From NCBI RefSeq assembly GCF_014205795.1, contig NZ_JACHCN010000004.1, positions 1 through 64,000 of the forward strand: DNA of 64,000 nt. Direction: 5' to 3'. This DNA is from Rhodanobacter sp. MP7CTX1 (lineage in GTDB: Bacteria; Pseudomonadota; Gammaproteobacteria; Xanthomonadales; Rhodanobacteraceae). The translations under genes and the position numbers were made by a program. Each line of letters opens with the position of its first letter. The stretch's first letter is position 1. Below are positions 25,015 to 33,345 of this stretch, piece by piece. Below the pieces are notes generated by a model that ran no database searches, had not been told where the DNA came from, and saw only the letters and a list, made by a program, of their open reading frames with translations.

Positions 25015-25578
25015 CTAGTTGAGGTTGTCGTCTTTGTAGTAGCGCGTGCCTTTGGCGGTGATCTCGGCGGCCAGGCCGTTCTCGGTGATCTGGTACATCC
25101 ATATGCCGGGTGAGACGGAAACGGCGCCCTGCATGGCACGCCCGACGTGGCCATCCTTCGCGGCCAGCGTGGCCTGCCCGCCAAACTCCCATCCTTGATT
25201 CACGAACTGCTCCATGGCGGCGCGCGTTTCGAACACGAAGACCACTTCGAATTGCTTGATGCCGAAGCCCAGGCCAGCCTGGACCTCCAGCATTTTCATG
25301 AAGGTCTCCTTTTTACTGGCGTTGTCGACAGCCAGGCCGGAGCCCTTGCCGCCACCGGCGACCAGGATCTTCAAGCCAAAATTGCGGAAGGTGGCATAGC
25401 CCGCCGCCCCCTCTACAGCAGCGCGAGTGTGCGGTTCTGCGGCGTATAGATGGGCCAGTGTCTGCTGCGATTGTTGAAGCACATCGGCACGGTCGGTCGC
25501 GTTCGATGCCCGACTGACCATCGGGAAGATCAGCGCGAGAGCCAGCAGGCTGATCGACCAACGACTAAGATTTTGCAT
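25015..25578 (-). CDS. YSC84-domain exported lipid-binding protein
   Basis: A 187-aa protein with signal peptide (SLLALALIFPMVSRA) and the Ysc84/SYLF domain: AAGYATFRNFGLKILVAGGG, GSGLAVDN, MLEVQAGLGFGIKQFEVVFVF and the C-terminal AVSVSPGIWMYQITENGL. Bacterial members are periplasmic or outer-membrane associated; eukaryotic relatives bind phosphoinositides. The ATG at 25578 matches the signal peptide start. It is transcribed towards the YXWGXW gene at 24013, with the repeat block between them. Confidence 0.9.
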   Translation of the reverse strand: MQNLSRWSISLLALALIFPMVSRASNATDRADVLQQSQQTLAHLYAAEPHTRAAVEGAAGYATFRNFGLKILVAGGGKGSGLAVDNASKKETFMKMLEVQAGLGFGIKQFEVVFVFETRAAMEQFVNQGWEFGGQATLAAKDGHVGRAMQGAVSVSPGIWMYQITENGLAAEITAKGTRYYKDDNLN

Positions 25579-25975
25579 AGTGATCTCTAATGAAAGTGGA
25601 TGACAGGCGCAGCCTGCTGCGGTCGACAATCGGGGATTCTCGACAGACATTCTTCAGTGATGAAGTGGCCCTGACGCAGTCGGAACGTTGAATCGCCGCC
25701 TGCCCATCTGAGCGGAAACGTATCGGTGGTGATCGTGAAATTATTTTTGCCCGTTGCGTCACGATCTCCAGTCGACCGCGCCACTCTCTACAGCTTCGAT
25801 AAACGTCGCATGTGTAAATGCACTGAAGCCTGTCCAGTAGAACTACCCGAAGCCGTCAGACGCGTCTGCTCGCAAGAGGTACGAACCAGTGGTCTACCTC
25901 GACAGTTGGGCAAATGCCCAGCGGGCGGTATAACGTCGCAGCACCTTCCCAACTCTCGACAGGAAAGCCGCGACC
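25579..25975. other. 397-bp intergenic region, promoters only
   Basis: Lies between the divergent starts of the YSC84 gene and the third YXWGXW lipoprotein gene. Frames through it look non-coding (Arg/Ser-rich, no family resemblance). GACAGGAAAG before 25976 is the likely RBS. No clear operator was found. Confidence 0.5.
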
Positions 25976-26317
25976 ATGTCCATTCGCCTCGTTGCCATCG
26001 TCTCGCTAGCCGCTGCAGTCGCCGCCCTGGGCAGTGGCTGCTCAGAGCCAGGCGCGGTACACCAGCCGCTGCTCGCGTCCTATTACGCGAACGACGTGGT
26101 GGCACCTCGGCCACCGCCGCCGTTTGTCGTCGAGACGGTCAAGCCACGCTACGGCTATGTGTGGGCGCACAGCTACTCGCGCTGGGACGGGCACGACTAT
26201 GTGCCGGTTCCCGGCCAGTGGATTCCGGAAAAGCCCGGCTATCGATACGTTGATGCGAGCTGGGAACAGCATCGGGATGGCTGGCACTTCCGCCCCGGAA
26301 GGTGGCTCAGCATCTGA
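25976..26317 (+). CDS. YXWGXW-repeat lipoprotein 3
   Basis: A 113-aa lipoprotein paralogous to 24013-24378. MSIRLVAIVSLAAAVAALGS runs into a GSGC lipobox. A Pro-rich stretch (VAPRPPPPFVVETV) precedes GYVWAHSYSRWDGHDYVPV and YRYVDASWEQHRDGWHF. Function is unknown; an envelope location is inferred from the lipobox. An AGGAAAG ribosome binding site precedes the ATG. Confidence 0.88.
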   Translation: MSIRLVAIVSLAAAVAALGSGCSEPGAVHQPLLASYYANDVVAPRPPPPFVVETVKPRYGYVWAHSYSRWDGHDYVPVPGQWIPEKPGYRYVDASWEQHRDGWHFRPGRWLSI

Positions 26318-26361
26318 GTTCTGGGGTTTTGGAGCGGTAGCTTTCAAGAGCCACCACACCC

Positions 26362-26386
26362 CAACCCTCCCCTGCAGGCAGGGGAG
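26362..26386. repeat. palindromic repeat (ccctcccctgcaggcagggg type)
   Basis: A GC-rich near-perfect palindrome of the kind often found as dispersed extragenic repeats. It lies 45 bp after the YXWGXW lipoprotein stop and might help terminate transcription, though no T-tract follows. Confidence 0.55.
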
Positions 26387-26460
26387 GGAGCAGAGCGGCT
26401 GGCGGCTCCATACGCCTGCGATTTGTTGCGCCGCGTCACAATCGCACGGGGCGACGTATT

Positions 26461-26511
26461 AAACTTGTCCCTTTGATTCTCCGCCCCTGCTCCGATCGAG
26501 GCGACAAGTTT
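26461..26511. promoter_or_regulatory. 9-bp inverted repeat upstream of the leucine dehydrogenase
   Basis: aaacttgtc (26461-26469) and gacaagttt (26503-26511) are exact reverse complements 33 bp apart, about 100 bp before the dehydrogenase start in otherwise GC-rich sequence. They could be paired half-sites of a regulator. No factor is assigned. Confidence 0.35.
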
Positions 26512-26612
26512 CCTTAGCTTTCCTTCCCCTCCGACGGGGGCTGTTGCTTACCTCCCCCGCCACCCTCTGGAGATGCCGTCAGGCAGCTCGAATCATGGAG
26601 TCAACCGTTCCA

Positions 26613-27716
26613 ATGATCTTTGAAACCATCGCCAAAACCGGTCACGAAGAAGTCGTCTTTTGCCACAACAAGGACGCCGGCCTGAAGGCCATCATCGCGA
26701 TCCACAATACGGTGCTGGGCCCTGCGCTCGGCGGTCTGCGCATGTGGCCGTACAAGACCGAGCAGGAGGCCGTCAACGACGTGCTGCGCCTGTCGCGCGG
26801 CATGACCTTCAAGAACGCCGTGGCCGGCCTGAACCTGGGCGGCGGCAAGGCGGTGATCATCGGCGATCCGAGCAAGGACAAGTCCGAGGCGCTGTTCCGC
26901 GCGTTCGGTCGCTTCGTCAACTCGTTGAACGGCCGCTACATCACCGCCGAGGACGTCGGCATCGACGTCAACGACATGGAATACGTGTTCCGTGAAACCG
27001 AATACGTGACCGGCGTGCACCAGGTGCACGGCGGCTCGGGCGATCCGTCGCCGTTCACCGCGTATGGCACGCTGCAGGGCCTGATGGCCGCGCTGCAGTT
27101 CAAGCACGGCAACGAAGACGTGGGCAAGTACAGCTACGCCGTGCAGGGTTGCGGCCACGTTGGCAGCGAGTTCATCAAGCTGCTGCGCGAGCAGGGCGCG
27201 AAAGTGTTCGTCACCGACATCAACAAGGATGCGGTGCAGCGCTGCGTCGACGAGCTGGGTTGCGAAGCCGTGGGCCTGGACGAGATCTACGACGTCGACG
27301 CCGACGTGTATTCGCCGTGCGCGCTGGGCGGCACCGTCAACGCGCAGACGATCGACCGCATCAAGGCGAAGATCATCTGCGGCGCCGCGAACAACCAGCT
27401 GGCTACCGACGAGATCGGCGACGAGCTGGCCCGTCGCGGCGTGCTGTACGCGCCGGACTACGCGGTCAACGCCGGTGGCGTGATGAACGTGTCGCTGGAA
27501 ATCGACGGCTACAACCGCGAGCGCGCGATGCGCATGATGCGCACGATCTATTACAACCTGGGCCGCATTTTCGAGATCTCCAAGACGCAGAACGTGCCGA
27601 CCTACCTGGCGGCCGACCGTCTGGCCGAGGAGCGCATCAACGCGATCGGCAAGATCAAGCTGCCGCACATGGGCAATAACAGCACCCGCTTCCAGGGCCG
27701 CATGCGCGGTCAGTAA
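26613..27716 (+). CDS. leucine dehydrogenase (Glu/Leu/Phe/Val dehydrogenase family)
   Basis: A 367-aa amino acid dehydrogenase, oxidatively deaminating branched-chain amino acids to 2-oxo acids with NAD. The substrate domain has GPALGGLRMWPYKTEQEAVN and RGMTFKNAVAGLNLGGGKAV, which carry the two family Lys residues. The nucleotide domain has VQGCGHVGSEFIKLLREQGA (GxGxxG variant) and acidic VFVTDIN, typical of NAD preference. Length matches leucine dehydrogenases (about 365). The ATG at 26613 (MIFETIAKTGHEE) fits the family; an ATG at 26595 would add six residues. It would feed the IVD and MCC steps encoded later in the window. Confidence 0.92.
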   Translation: MIFETIAKTGHEEVVFCHNKDAGLKAIIAIHNTVLGPALGGLRMWPYKTEQEAVNDVLRLSRGMTFKNAVAGLNLGGGKAVIIGDPSKDKSEALFRAFGRFVNSLNGRYITAEDVGIDVNDMEYVFRETEYVTGVHQVHGGSGDPSPFTAYGTLQGLMAALQFKHGNEDVGKYSYAVQGCGHVGSEFIKLLREQGAKVFVTDINKDAVQRCVDELGCEAVGLDEIYDVDADVYSPCALGGTVNAQTIDRIKAKIICGAANNQLATDEIGDELARRGVLYAPDYAVNAGGVMNVSLEIDGYNRERAMRMMRTIYYNLGRIFEISKTQNVPTYLAADRLAEERINAIGKIKLPHMGNNSTRFQGRMRGQ

Positions 27717-27736
27717 GCGTCGGGTACCTGCATCAG

Positions 27737-27763
27737 AGCCGCCGGTCCGCCGGCGGCTTTTTT
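27737..27763 (+). terminator. rho-independent terminator of the leucine dehydrogenase gene
   Basis: Stem agccgccgg / ccggcggct with a 4-nt loop and six T, about 20 bp after the stop. Confidence 0.92.
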
Positions 27764-27861
27764 GTGTCGGCGCGCTGCTCCGGCCATGCCACTGCACAGC
27801 GGGCGGCCGGAGTATGCGGCACACGATTCTGTTACTATGCGGCCATTGTGACGATATGTAA

Positions 27862-27911
27862 GGCTTTGCCTACAAAGGCAAAGCTTGTTTCAGGGGGCCC
27901 GCTTCGCGGGC
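27862..27911 (+). promoter_or_regulatory. tandem hairpins in the leader of the aryl-polyene operon
   Basis: Two clean hairpins: ggctttgcct-acaa-aggcaaagct (27862-27885) and gcccgc-ttc-gcgggc (27897-27911), followed by a weaker cggtcaaggccg. They lie 145-195 bp before the first ACP start, in a 280-bp leader with no gene that I can support. A structured 5' UTR, an RNA switch or remnants of dispersed repeats are all possible. Confidence 0.45.
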
Positions 27912-28055
27912 AAATCGGTCAAGGCCGATTATCACAAAGCCGGTACCAGGATCGGGATGCCGTCGTCCCAGGCGCTTGACTGCGCCCGACGAAAAGCATT
28001 CCGGCTGGCCATCGGCGCACACGGAATCGATCAAGGCAAGAGCAGGCAAATAGTT

Positions 28056-28325
28056 ATGAGCACGATGATGGCAGCAGGGATTAGCGATGAAGACGTCCTG
28101 AGCAGGCTCAGGAAGGTGTTGCATGACACCTTCGAGATCGAGCCGACACGCGTCACGCCGGCAGCCCATCTGTTCACCGACCTGGAGCTGGACAGCATCG
28201 ATGCGGTGGACCTGGCGATCCAGGTACAGGACATGACCGGGATGCGCATCAAGCCTGAGGATTTCAAGAATGTGCGTACGGTGGGCGACCTGATCGCCAC
28301 GGTGCACTCGCTGCTCGATCGCTGA
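28056..28325 (+). CDS. acyl carrier protein, first gene of the aryl-polyene cluster
   Basis: An 89-aa acyl carrier protein with the phosphopantetheine Ser in FTDLELDSIDAVDLAIQVQD, followed by MRIKPEDFKNVRTVGDLIAT. It would carry the growing polyene chain as a thioester. It opens the operon and is one of two ACPs (the other is at 36138-36437), as in characterised aryl-polyene clusters (ApeE/ApeF). The ATG at 28056 is chosen to give a standard ACP length; an upstream in-frame start would add 57 residues of leader translation. Confidence 0.92.
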   Translation: MSTMMAAGISDEDVLSRLRKVLHDTFEIEPTRVTPAAHLFTDLELDSIDAVDLAIQVQDMTGMRIKPEDFKNVRTVGDLIATVHSLLDR

Positions 28326-28345
28326 CACCGACAGGCGCCGTCTTC

Positions 28346-29128
28346 ATGCACGCAGGCGCAACCGTTGCAGGAGTCTTCGCGCCTTGCGCGCTGATTCCGA
28401 TCTACAACCACAAGGACACCATCGCGCGCACCGTGCAGGCACTGCGCGCGTATGAGCTGCCGGTGATGATCGTGGACGACGGCAGCGATGCCGCTACACG
28501 CGACGTGCTGGATACGCTCGTTCGCGAAATATCCGGTGTTCACCTTCTGCGCCTTCCGCACAACCAGGGCAAGGGCCGCGCGCTCACCACCGGCTTGCTC
28601 GCCGCGCATGAAGCCGGCTACACGCACGCGCTGCAGATCGATGCCGACGGCCAGCACGACACGACCGACGTTCCACACTTTCTCGCCGAGGCACGCGCTC
28701 ATCCGCAGGCTCTGATTTGCGGCCGCGCGGTGTACGACGACAGCGTGCCGCGCGCACGACTCTACGGTCGCTATGTCACCCACTTCTTCGTATGGATGGA
28801 AACGCTGTCGTTCGAAATCAGCGACTCGATGTGCGGCTATCGCTTGTATCCGCTGGTTGCCACGTGTGCGGAAATAGCTCGTGCGCCGTTGCCGGCGCGC
28901 ATGGATTTCGACACCGAGATGGCCGTGCGGCTGGCCTGGCGCGGCGTGCCGATGCGCAACCTGGCTACCCGGGTGATCTATCCCGAAAATGGGCTGTCGC
29001 ATTTCCGCATGCTGCACGACAACCTGCGCATCTCGGCCATGCATACGCGGCTGTTGCTCGGCATGCTGCCGCGTGCACCACGATTGTTGTGGCGACGTCT
29101 GCGGAGAGAACGCGCATGCGTCGCCTGA
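28346..29128 (+). CDS. family 2 glycosyltransferase of the aryl-polyene cluster
   Basis: A 260-aa GT-A glycosyltransferase. APCALIPIYNHKDTIARTVQ, VMIVDDGSD and the metal-binding LQIDADGQHD (DxD) are diagnostic, with an HNQGKGRALTTGL segment as in dolichol-phosphate-mannose-synthase-like enzymes. In some ape clusters this function is fused to an acyltransferase (ApeJ); here it is a separate gene. It probably helps attach the polyene to its membrane anchor. The stop overlaps the LolA gene start by 13 bp. Confidence 0.9.
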   Translation: MHAGATVAGVFAPCALIPIYNHKDTIARTVQALRAYELPVMIVDDGSDAATRDVLDTLVREISGVHLLRLPHNQGKGRALTTGLLAAHEAGYTHALQIDADGQHDTTDVPHFLAEARAHPQALICGRAVYDDSVPRARLYGRYVTHFFVWMETLSFEISDSMCGYRLYPLVATCAEIARAPLPARMDFDTEMAVRLAWRGVPMRNLATRVIYPENGLSHFRMLHDNLRISAMHTRLLLGMLPRAPRLLWRRLRRERACVA

Positions 29129-29727
29129 TCACACTCCTGCTGTGCTGTGTCGGCTTCGCGGCCCATGCCGCAACCGCCGATCCTGCCCTGCTGAAGAGCG
29201 TGCTCACCGAACTCGGCAAGCACGCCGCCGTGCGCGCCGAGTTCAGCCAGACCCGCTCAAATCCGGCGCTGTCGCAGCCACAGGTCAGTTCCGGACAGCT
29301 GTTGTTTGTGCTCGGCCACGGCATGTTGTGGCAAGTGCAGGTGCCTTACCAGGAAACCCTGGCGCTCACTGGCAGCCATAGTGCGCGCGTCGATGCGCAG
29401 GGACAGTTGCAGCCGATGCGCAATGACCGTGGGGTCAGCCAGATTTCGCAGATGCTGCAGTCGATGCTGTCGGGACAGCCGGATGAAGTGCTGCGCCAGT
29501 TCGATCTGCAGGCAAGCGGCACGCCGGCGCAATGGACGTTGCATTTCACGCCGAAACAGGAGCGCATGGCGCGCGTGCTGGGCAGCATCGACCTGGACGG
29601 CGATGCGTTTCTCGAAGGCATCCGCATCGACATGCAGGACGGCACCAGCACGCGCATCCGTTTCACCGGCGCACGCGCTGCCGGAACGCTCAGCGCACTG
29701 GAACAGCACGCGCTCGGCGCGCCATGA
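29116..29727 (+). CDS. LolA-like outer-membrane lipoprotein carrier (ApeL type)
   Basis: A 203-aa periplasmic protein with signal peptide MRRLITLLLCCVGFAAHAAT. The mature part has LolA-like features: AVRAEFSQTRSNPALSQPQVSSG, a hydrophobic beta-sheet pattern (LLFVLGHGMLWQVQVPYQET) and a closing SLEGIRI-like strand. Cluster-specific LolA homologues are thought to carry the aryl-polyene lipid across the periplasm. It overlaps the exporter start by 4 bp (ATGA). Confidence 0.88.
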   Translation: MRRLITLLLCCVGFAAHAATADPALLKSVLTELGKHAAVRAEFSQTRSNPALSQPQVSSGQLLFVLGHGMLWQVQVPYQETLALTGSHSARVDAQGQLQPMRNDRGVSQISQMLQSMLSGQPDEVLRQFDLQASGTPAQWTLHFTPKQERMARVLGSIDLDGDAFLEGIRIDMQDGTSTRIRFTGARAAGTLSALEQHALGAP

Positions 29728-32087
29728 ACAACCGGCGAGCCCTATGGATACGCGCCGGACTGTTCGCTGTTGCGACACTGGCGATCGCCACGCTGGGCGC
29801 GTGGCTGCTGTTCGGCCGCGGCGGCCTGCCGATCCAGACCGATCTGCTGGCGATGCTGCCAAACACCGAACGCAACCCGCTGGCTGAAGTCGCGGCACAG
29901 CAACTCGCTCACGCGAACGGCGACCGCATGGTACTGCTGGTGGAAAACACCGATGACGATCGCGCCAAGGCGGCGGCGCGCGCGTTGGGCGCTGCCCTGT
30001 CCAAGGATCATGTCTTTGAATCGGTGCTGGCCGAGCTGCCACCGTTCGATCTGCATCAGTTCGTCGCGCCCTATCTTGCGCATCGCTTCGTGCTGTTGTC
30101 CGACGCCGATCGCGAGGCACTGTCACGCGCTGACTACGACCCGGCGCAGGCGCTGGCGCGACATCTCAACGAACCGTTCCTCACCAGTGTGGGCGTACCG
30201 CTGCAGGACGACCCGTTCGGCTGGCTGCAGCACTGGCAGGATCAGCAGCCGTGGACGCGCTCGCCACTGCTGCCCGAGGATAACCTGCTTACTGCGCATC
30301 GCGACGACCGCAGCTACGTGATGGTTACCGCTACCTTGCGTGGTTCGTCGTATGACGACACCGTGCAGCGTCAGGCACTCGCTGCGCTGGGTCGCGCCGA
30401 GCAGGCGGTTGAACGTGATTACCCGGGCACGCATCTGCTGCGCACCGGTGCAGTGTTCTATGCGGCCGCGGCACGCGCTGGCGCCGAGCACGATGTGCAC
30501 ATGGTCGGCTGGATTTCTTCGCTGGGCATCGCGCTGCTGTTGCTGGGCGTGTTCCGCTCGCCGGGGCCGCTGTTGCTTGCGTTCCTGTCGACCGCCGTGG
30601 GCGTCGTCGCCGCGACCACGGTCACGCTGCTGGTGTTCGGCCAGATCTATCTGCTCACGCTCGTCTTCGGCGCCGCCCTGCTCGGTGAGGCGGTGGACTA
30701 TTCAATCCAGTACCTGAGCGCGCGTGCGAACGCCGGTGAGCGCTGGCAGGCAGCGAATGGTCTGCGTCAGGTACGTCCGGCGCTACTGCTGGCCTTGGGA
30801 ACGTCGCTGTTGGGTTATGCGTTGCTCGGCCTGGTACCGTTTCCCGCCTTGCGCCAGATGGCCGTATTCGCAATGAGCGGCATGCTGGCTGCCTGCCTCA
30901 GCGTGTTCTGGCTGCTGCCGGCCTTGTTGCAGCGGCCCGCGAAACCGCTGTCAGCGCAACCGGTGCGTTACGCACTGGCGTTGCAGAACAGCGTGCGCCA
31001 CTACGGCTCGGGCATGCGCGGCGCGCTCGCGCTGGCACTGCTGGTGCTGATCGCGATACCGGGCTGGTGGCGGTTGAGTCATGACGACGATATCCACCTG
31101 TTGATCGCGCCGCCCACCGCGCTCGCCGCGCAGGATGCGCAGATTCGCGAAATCACCGGCCTCGGCAACAACAGCCAGTTCTATCTGGTGCAGGGCGACA
31201 GCATCGAGCAGACGTTGCAACGTGAGGAAGCGCTGGAGCAGCGGCTGCAATCGATGGTTGACCACAATCAGTTGCAGAGCTGGCTCGGCCTGGCTGGCAT
31301 GGTGCCTTCACTACAGCGGCAACACGAGAGCCAGGCGCTGCTGGCGCCGTTGATGACGCACCCCGAACGCATGCAGAAGCTATTGGTCGATGCTGGTTTC
31401 AAGGCACCGGCGATGGCGACGTATCTTGCCGCGTGGCCCGGCACGTCGATCGATCTGCAAGCGTGGCTGGCCTCGCCGGCTGCCACTCCGTTCCGCTATC
31501 TATGGTTGCAGCACAGCGCGCAAGGCTACGCGTCGCTGGTGCTGCCGCAAGGTCAGGATGACGCAGCGTTGCTGGCTCGGGCCGCGGCGGGACTGCCAGG
31601 CGTGCAGATGGTGGACAAGGCAGCCAGCGTCTCGGCGCTGTTCGGCACTTACCGTCGCTATGCCAGTGTGTGGCTGCTGGCGGCGCTGTTGTTGATCGTG
31701 CCGGTGTTTGGTTGGCGCTATGGCTGGGGCCGCGCGCCGCGCGTGCTGCTGCCGCCGCTGTGCGGCATCGGGCTCACACTGGCCGCGCTCGGCTATCTCG
31801 CGCACCCGCTGACATTGTTCCACTGGATGGCGCTGATGCTGGTGCTGGGTGTGGGCGCGAACTATGCGCTGTTCCTGCATGAGGGCGAACCGCACGTCGC
31901 GCATCGCCCGGGTGCCGTCTACACCAGCGTGCTGCTGTCGGCGATCACTGCCCTGCTCTCGTTCGGCTTGCTGGCACTGAGCTCGATGCCGGCGCTGCGC
32001 GAATTCGGACTCACCTTGCTACTGGGTATCGGCTTCACCGCACTACTGGTGCCGGCGAGCATGCCTGCCCGCGAACACGACACATGA
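29724..32087 (+). CDS. MMPL/RND-family exporter (ApeM type)
   Basis: A 787-aa inner-membrane transporter. One N-terminal transmembrane helix, a large periplasmic loop (about residues 35-260), a bundle of hydrophobic segments including LTLVFGAALLGEAVDYSIQY, a second loop, then a second bundle ending with VLLSAITALLSFGLLALSSM: the two-fold RND/MMPL layout. Such proteins move the finished polyene lipid outward, working with the LolA-like carrier encoded just upstream and translationally coupled to it. Confidence 0.9.
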   Translation: MNNRRALWIRAGLFAVATLAIATLGAWLLFGRGGLPIQTDLLAMLPNTERNPLAEVAAQQLAHANGDRMVLLVENTDDDRAKAAARALGAALSKDHVFESVLAELPPFDLHQFVAPYLAHRFVLLSDADREALSRADYDPAQALARHLNEPFLTSVGVPLQDDPFGWLQHWQDQQPWTRSPLLPEDNLLTAHRDDRSYVMVTATLRGSSYDDTVQRQALAALGRAEQAVERDYPGTHLLRTGAVFYAAAARAGAEHDVHMVGWISSLGIALLLLGVFRSPGPLLLAFLSTAVGVVAATTVTLLVFGQIYLLTLVFGAALLGEAVDYSIQYLSARANAGERWQAANGLRQVRPALLLALGTSLLGYALLGLVPFPALRQMAVFAMSGMLAACLSVFWLLPALLQRPAKPLSAQPVRYALALQNSVRHYGSGMRGALALALLVLIAIPGWWRLSHDDDIHLLIAPPTALAAQDAQIREITGLGNNSQFYLVQGDSIEQTLQREEALEQRLQSMVDHNQLQSWLGLAGMVPSLQRQHESQALLAPLMTHPERMQKLLVDAGFKAPAMATYLAAWPGTSIDLQAWLASPAATPFRYLWLQHSAQGYASLVLPQGQDDAALLARAAAGLPGVQMVDKAASVSALFGTYRRYASVWLLAALLLIVPVFGWRYGWGRAPRVLLPPLCGIGLTLAALGYLAHPLTLFHWMALMLVLGVGANYALFLHEGEPHVAHRPGAVYTSVLLSAITALLSFGLLALSSMPALREFGLTLLLGIGFTALLVPASMPAREHDT

Positions 32088-32121
32088 TGAATATTCTTCT
32101 TTCGATAAGGACATCGCCGCG

Positions 32122-33345
32122 ATGAAGCGCGTCGTCATCACCGGCATGGGCGGCATCACCGCGCTCGGTCACGACTGGACGCAGATCCAGGCACGCCTGC
32201 GCGAGTACCGCAACGCGGTGCGGCGCATGCCCGAATGGGATTATTTCGATGCGCTGAACGGTCGACTCGGCTGTCCGGTGGAAGACTTCCAACTGCCCGA
32301 TTGGCCGCGCAAGCAAGTGCGCTCGATGGGCCGCGTAGCGCAGCTTGCCGTGGCTGCCAGCGAGCATGCATTGCGTGATGCTGGCCTACGCGACGATGCG
32401 AGCATCCGCGATGGCCGCATGGGTGTGGCGTACGGTTCGTCCGGCGGCAGCATCGAACCGGTACGCGTGATTGGACGCATGCTCGACACCGGCTCCATGC
32501 AAGGTGTTACCGCGACCAGCTATATCCAGATGATGGCGCACACCACGGCGGTGAACATCGGCGTTTTCTTCGGCCTCAAGGGCCGCATCATCCCTACCTC
32601 CAGCGCTTGCACGTCGGGCAGCCAGGCGATCGGTTACGGCTACGAGGCGATCCAGCAAGGCAAGCTGAAGTTGATGCTGTGTGGTGGCGCCGAGGAATTG
32701 TCCGGCCCTGGCGCGGCCGTGTTCGACACACTGTTCGCCACCAGCACGCGCAACGACGAACCCGCACTCACGCCACGCCCGTTCGATCGCGGCCGTGATG
32801 GCCTGGTGGTCGGCGAAGGTGCCACAACGCTGGTGCTGGAGGAGTACGAACATGCGAAGGCACGCGGCGCGACGATTTACGCTGAGGTGATCGGCTTCGG
32901 CTGCAATTCCGATGGCAGTCATATCACCCAGCCAACCAGCGAGACGATGGCCGTGGCGATGCAGATGGCGCTGACCGACGCGCAGCTGCCGGCCTCGGCG
33001 ATCGGCTATGTCAGCGCGCATGGCACCGCCACCGATCGTGGCGACGTCGCCGAAAGCCATGCCACGGCGGCTGTGCTCGGCTCGCGCGTGCCAGTCAGCT
33101 CGATGAAAAGTTATGTCGGCCACACGCTCGGTGCCTGCGGCGCGCTGGAGGCATGGTGGGCGATCCGCATGATGCGTGAGGGCTGGTTTGCGCCGACCAT
33201 CAACCTGGTTGATATCGACCCGGAGTGTGCCGAACTCGACCACATCATGGGCAGCGGCCGGCACATCCATACCAACTGCGTGATGAGCAACAACTTTGCG
33301 TTCGGCGGCATCAACACCTCGCTGATTTTCAAGGCGATCGATTGA
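32122..33345 (+). CDS. beta-ketoacyl-ACP synthase, ApeR-like
   Basis: A 407-aa FabF-fold ketosynthase with the full Cys-His-His triad: IPTSSACTSGSQAIGYGYEA, AHGTATDRGD and SYVGHTLGACGALEAW. The N-terminus MKRVVITGMGGITALGHDW and the MPEWDYFDALNGRLG segment are typical of ape-cluster ketosynthases. It condenses malonyl-ACP units during polyene growth or initiation. AAGGACATC precedes the ATG. It overlaps the next ketosynthase by 1 bp (TGATG). Confidence 0.92.
   Translation: MKRVVITGMGGITALGHDWTQIQARLREYRNAVRRMPEWDYFDALNGRLGCPVEDFQLPDWPRKQVRSMGRVAQLAVAASEHALRDAGLRDDASIRDGRMGVAYGSSGGSIEPVRVIGRMLDTGSMQGVTATSYIQMMAHTTAVNIGVFFGLKGRIIPTSSACTSGSQAIGYGYEAIQQGKLKLMLCGGAEELSGPGAAVFDTLFATSTRNDEPALTPRPFDRGRDGLVVGEGATTLVLEEYEHAKARGATIYAEVIGFGCNSDGSHITQPTSETMAVAMQMALTDAQLPASAIGYVSAHGTATDRGDVAESHATAAVLGSRVPVSSMKSYVGHTLGACGALEAWWAIRMMREGWFAPTINLVDIDPECAELDHIMGSGRHIHTNCVMSNNFAFGGINTSLIFKAID

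Noticed and set aside
26601-27824. 407-codon minus-strand frame over the leucine dehydrogenase
   Set aside because: Mirror of a highly conserved gene; no start signals or motifs.
27885-28055. Longer start of the first ACP (146 codons)
   Set aside because: The extra residues have no ACP features and would translate through the leader hairpin; ATG 28056 gives a standard ACP.
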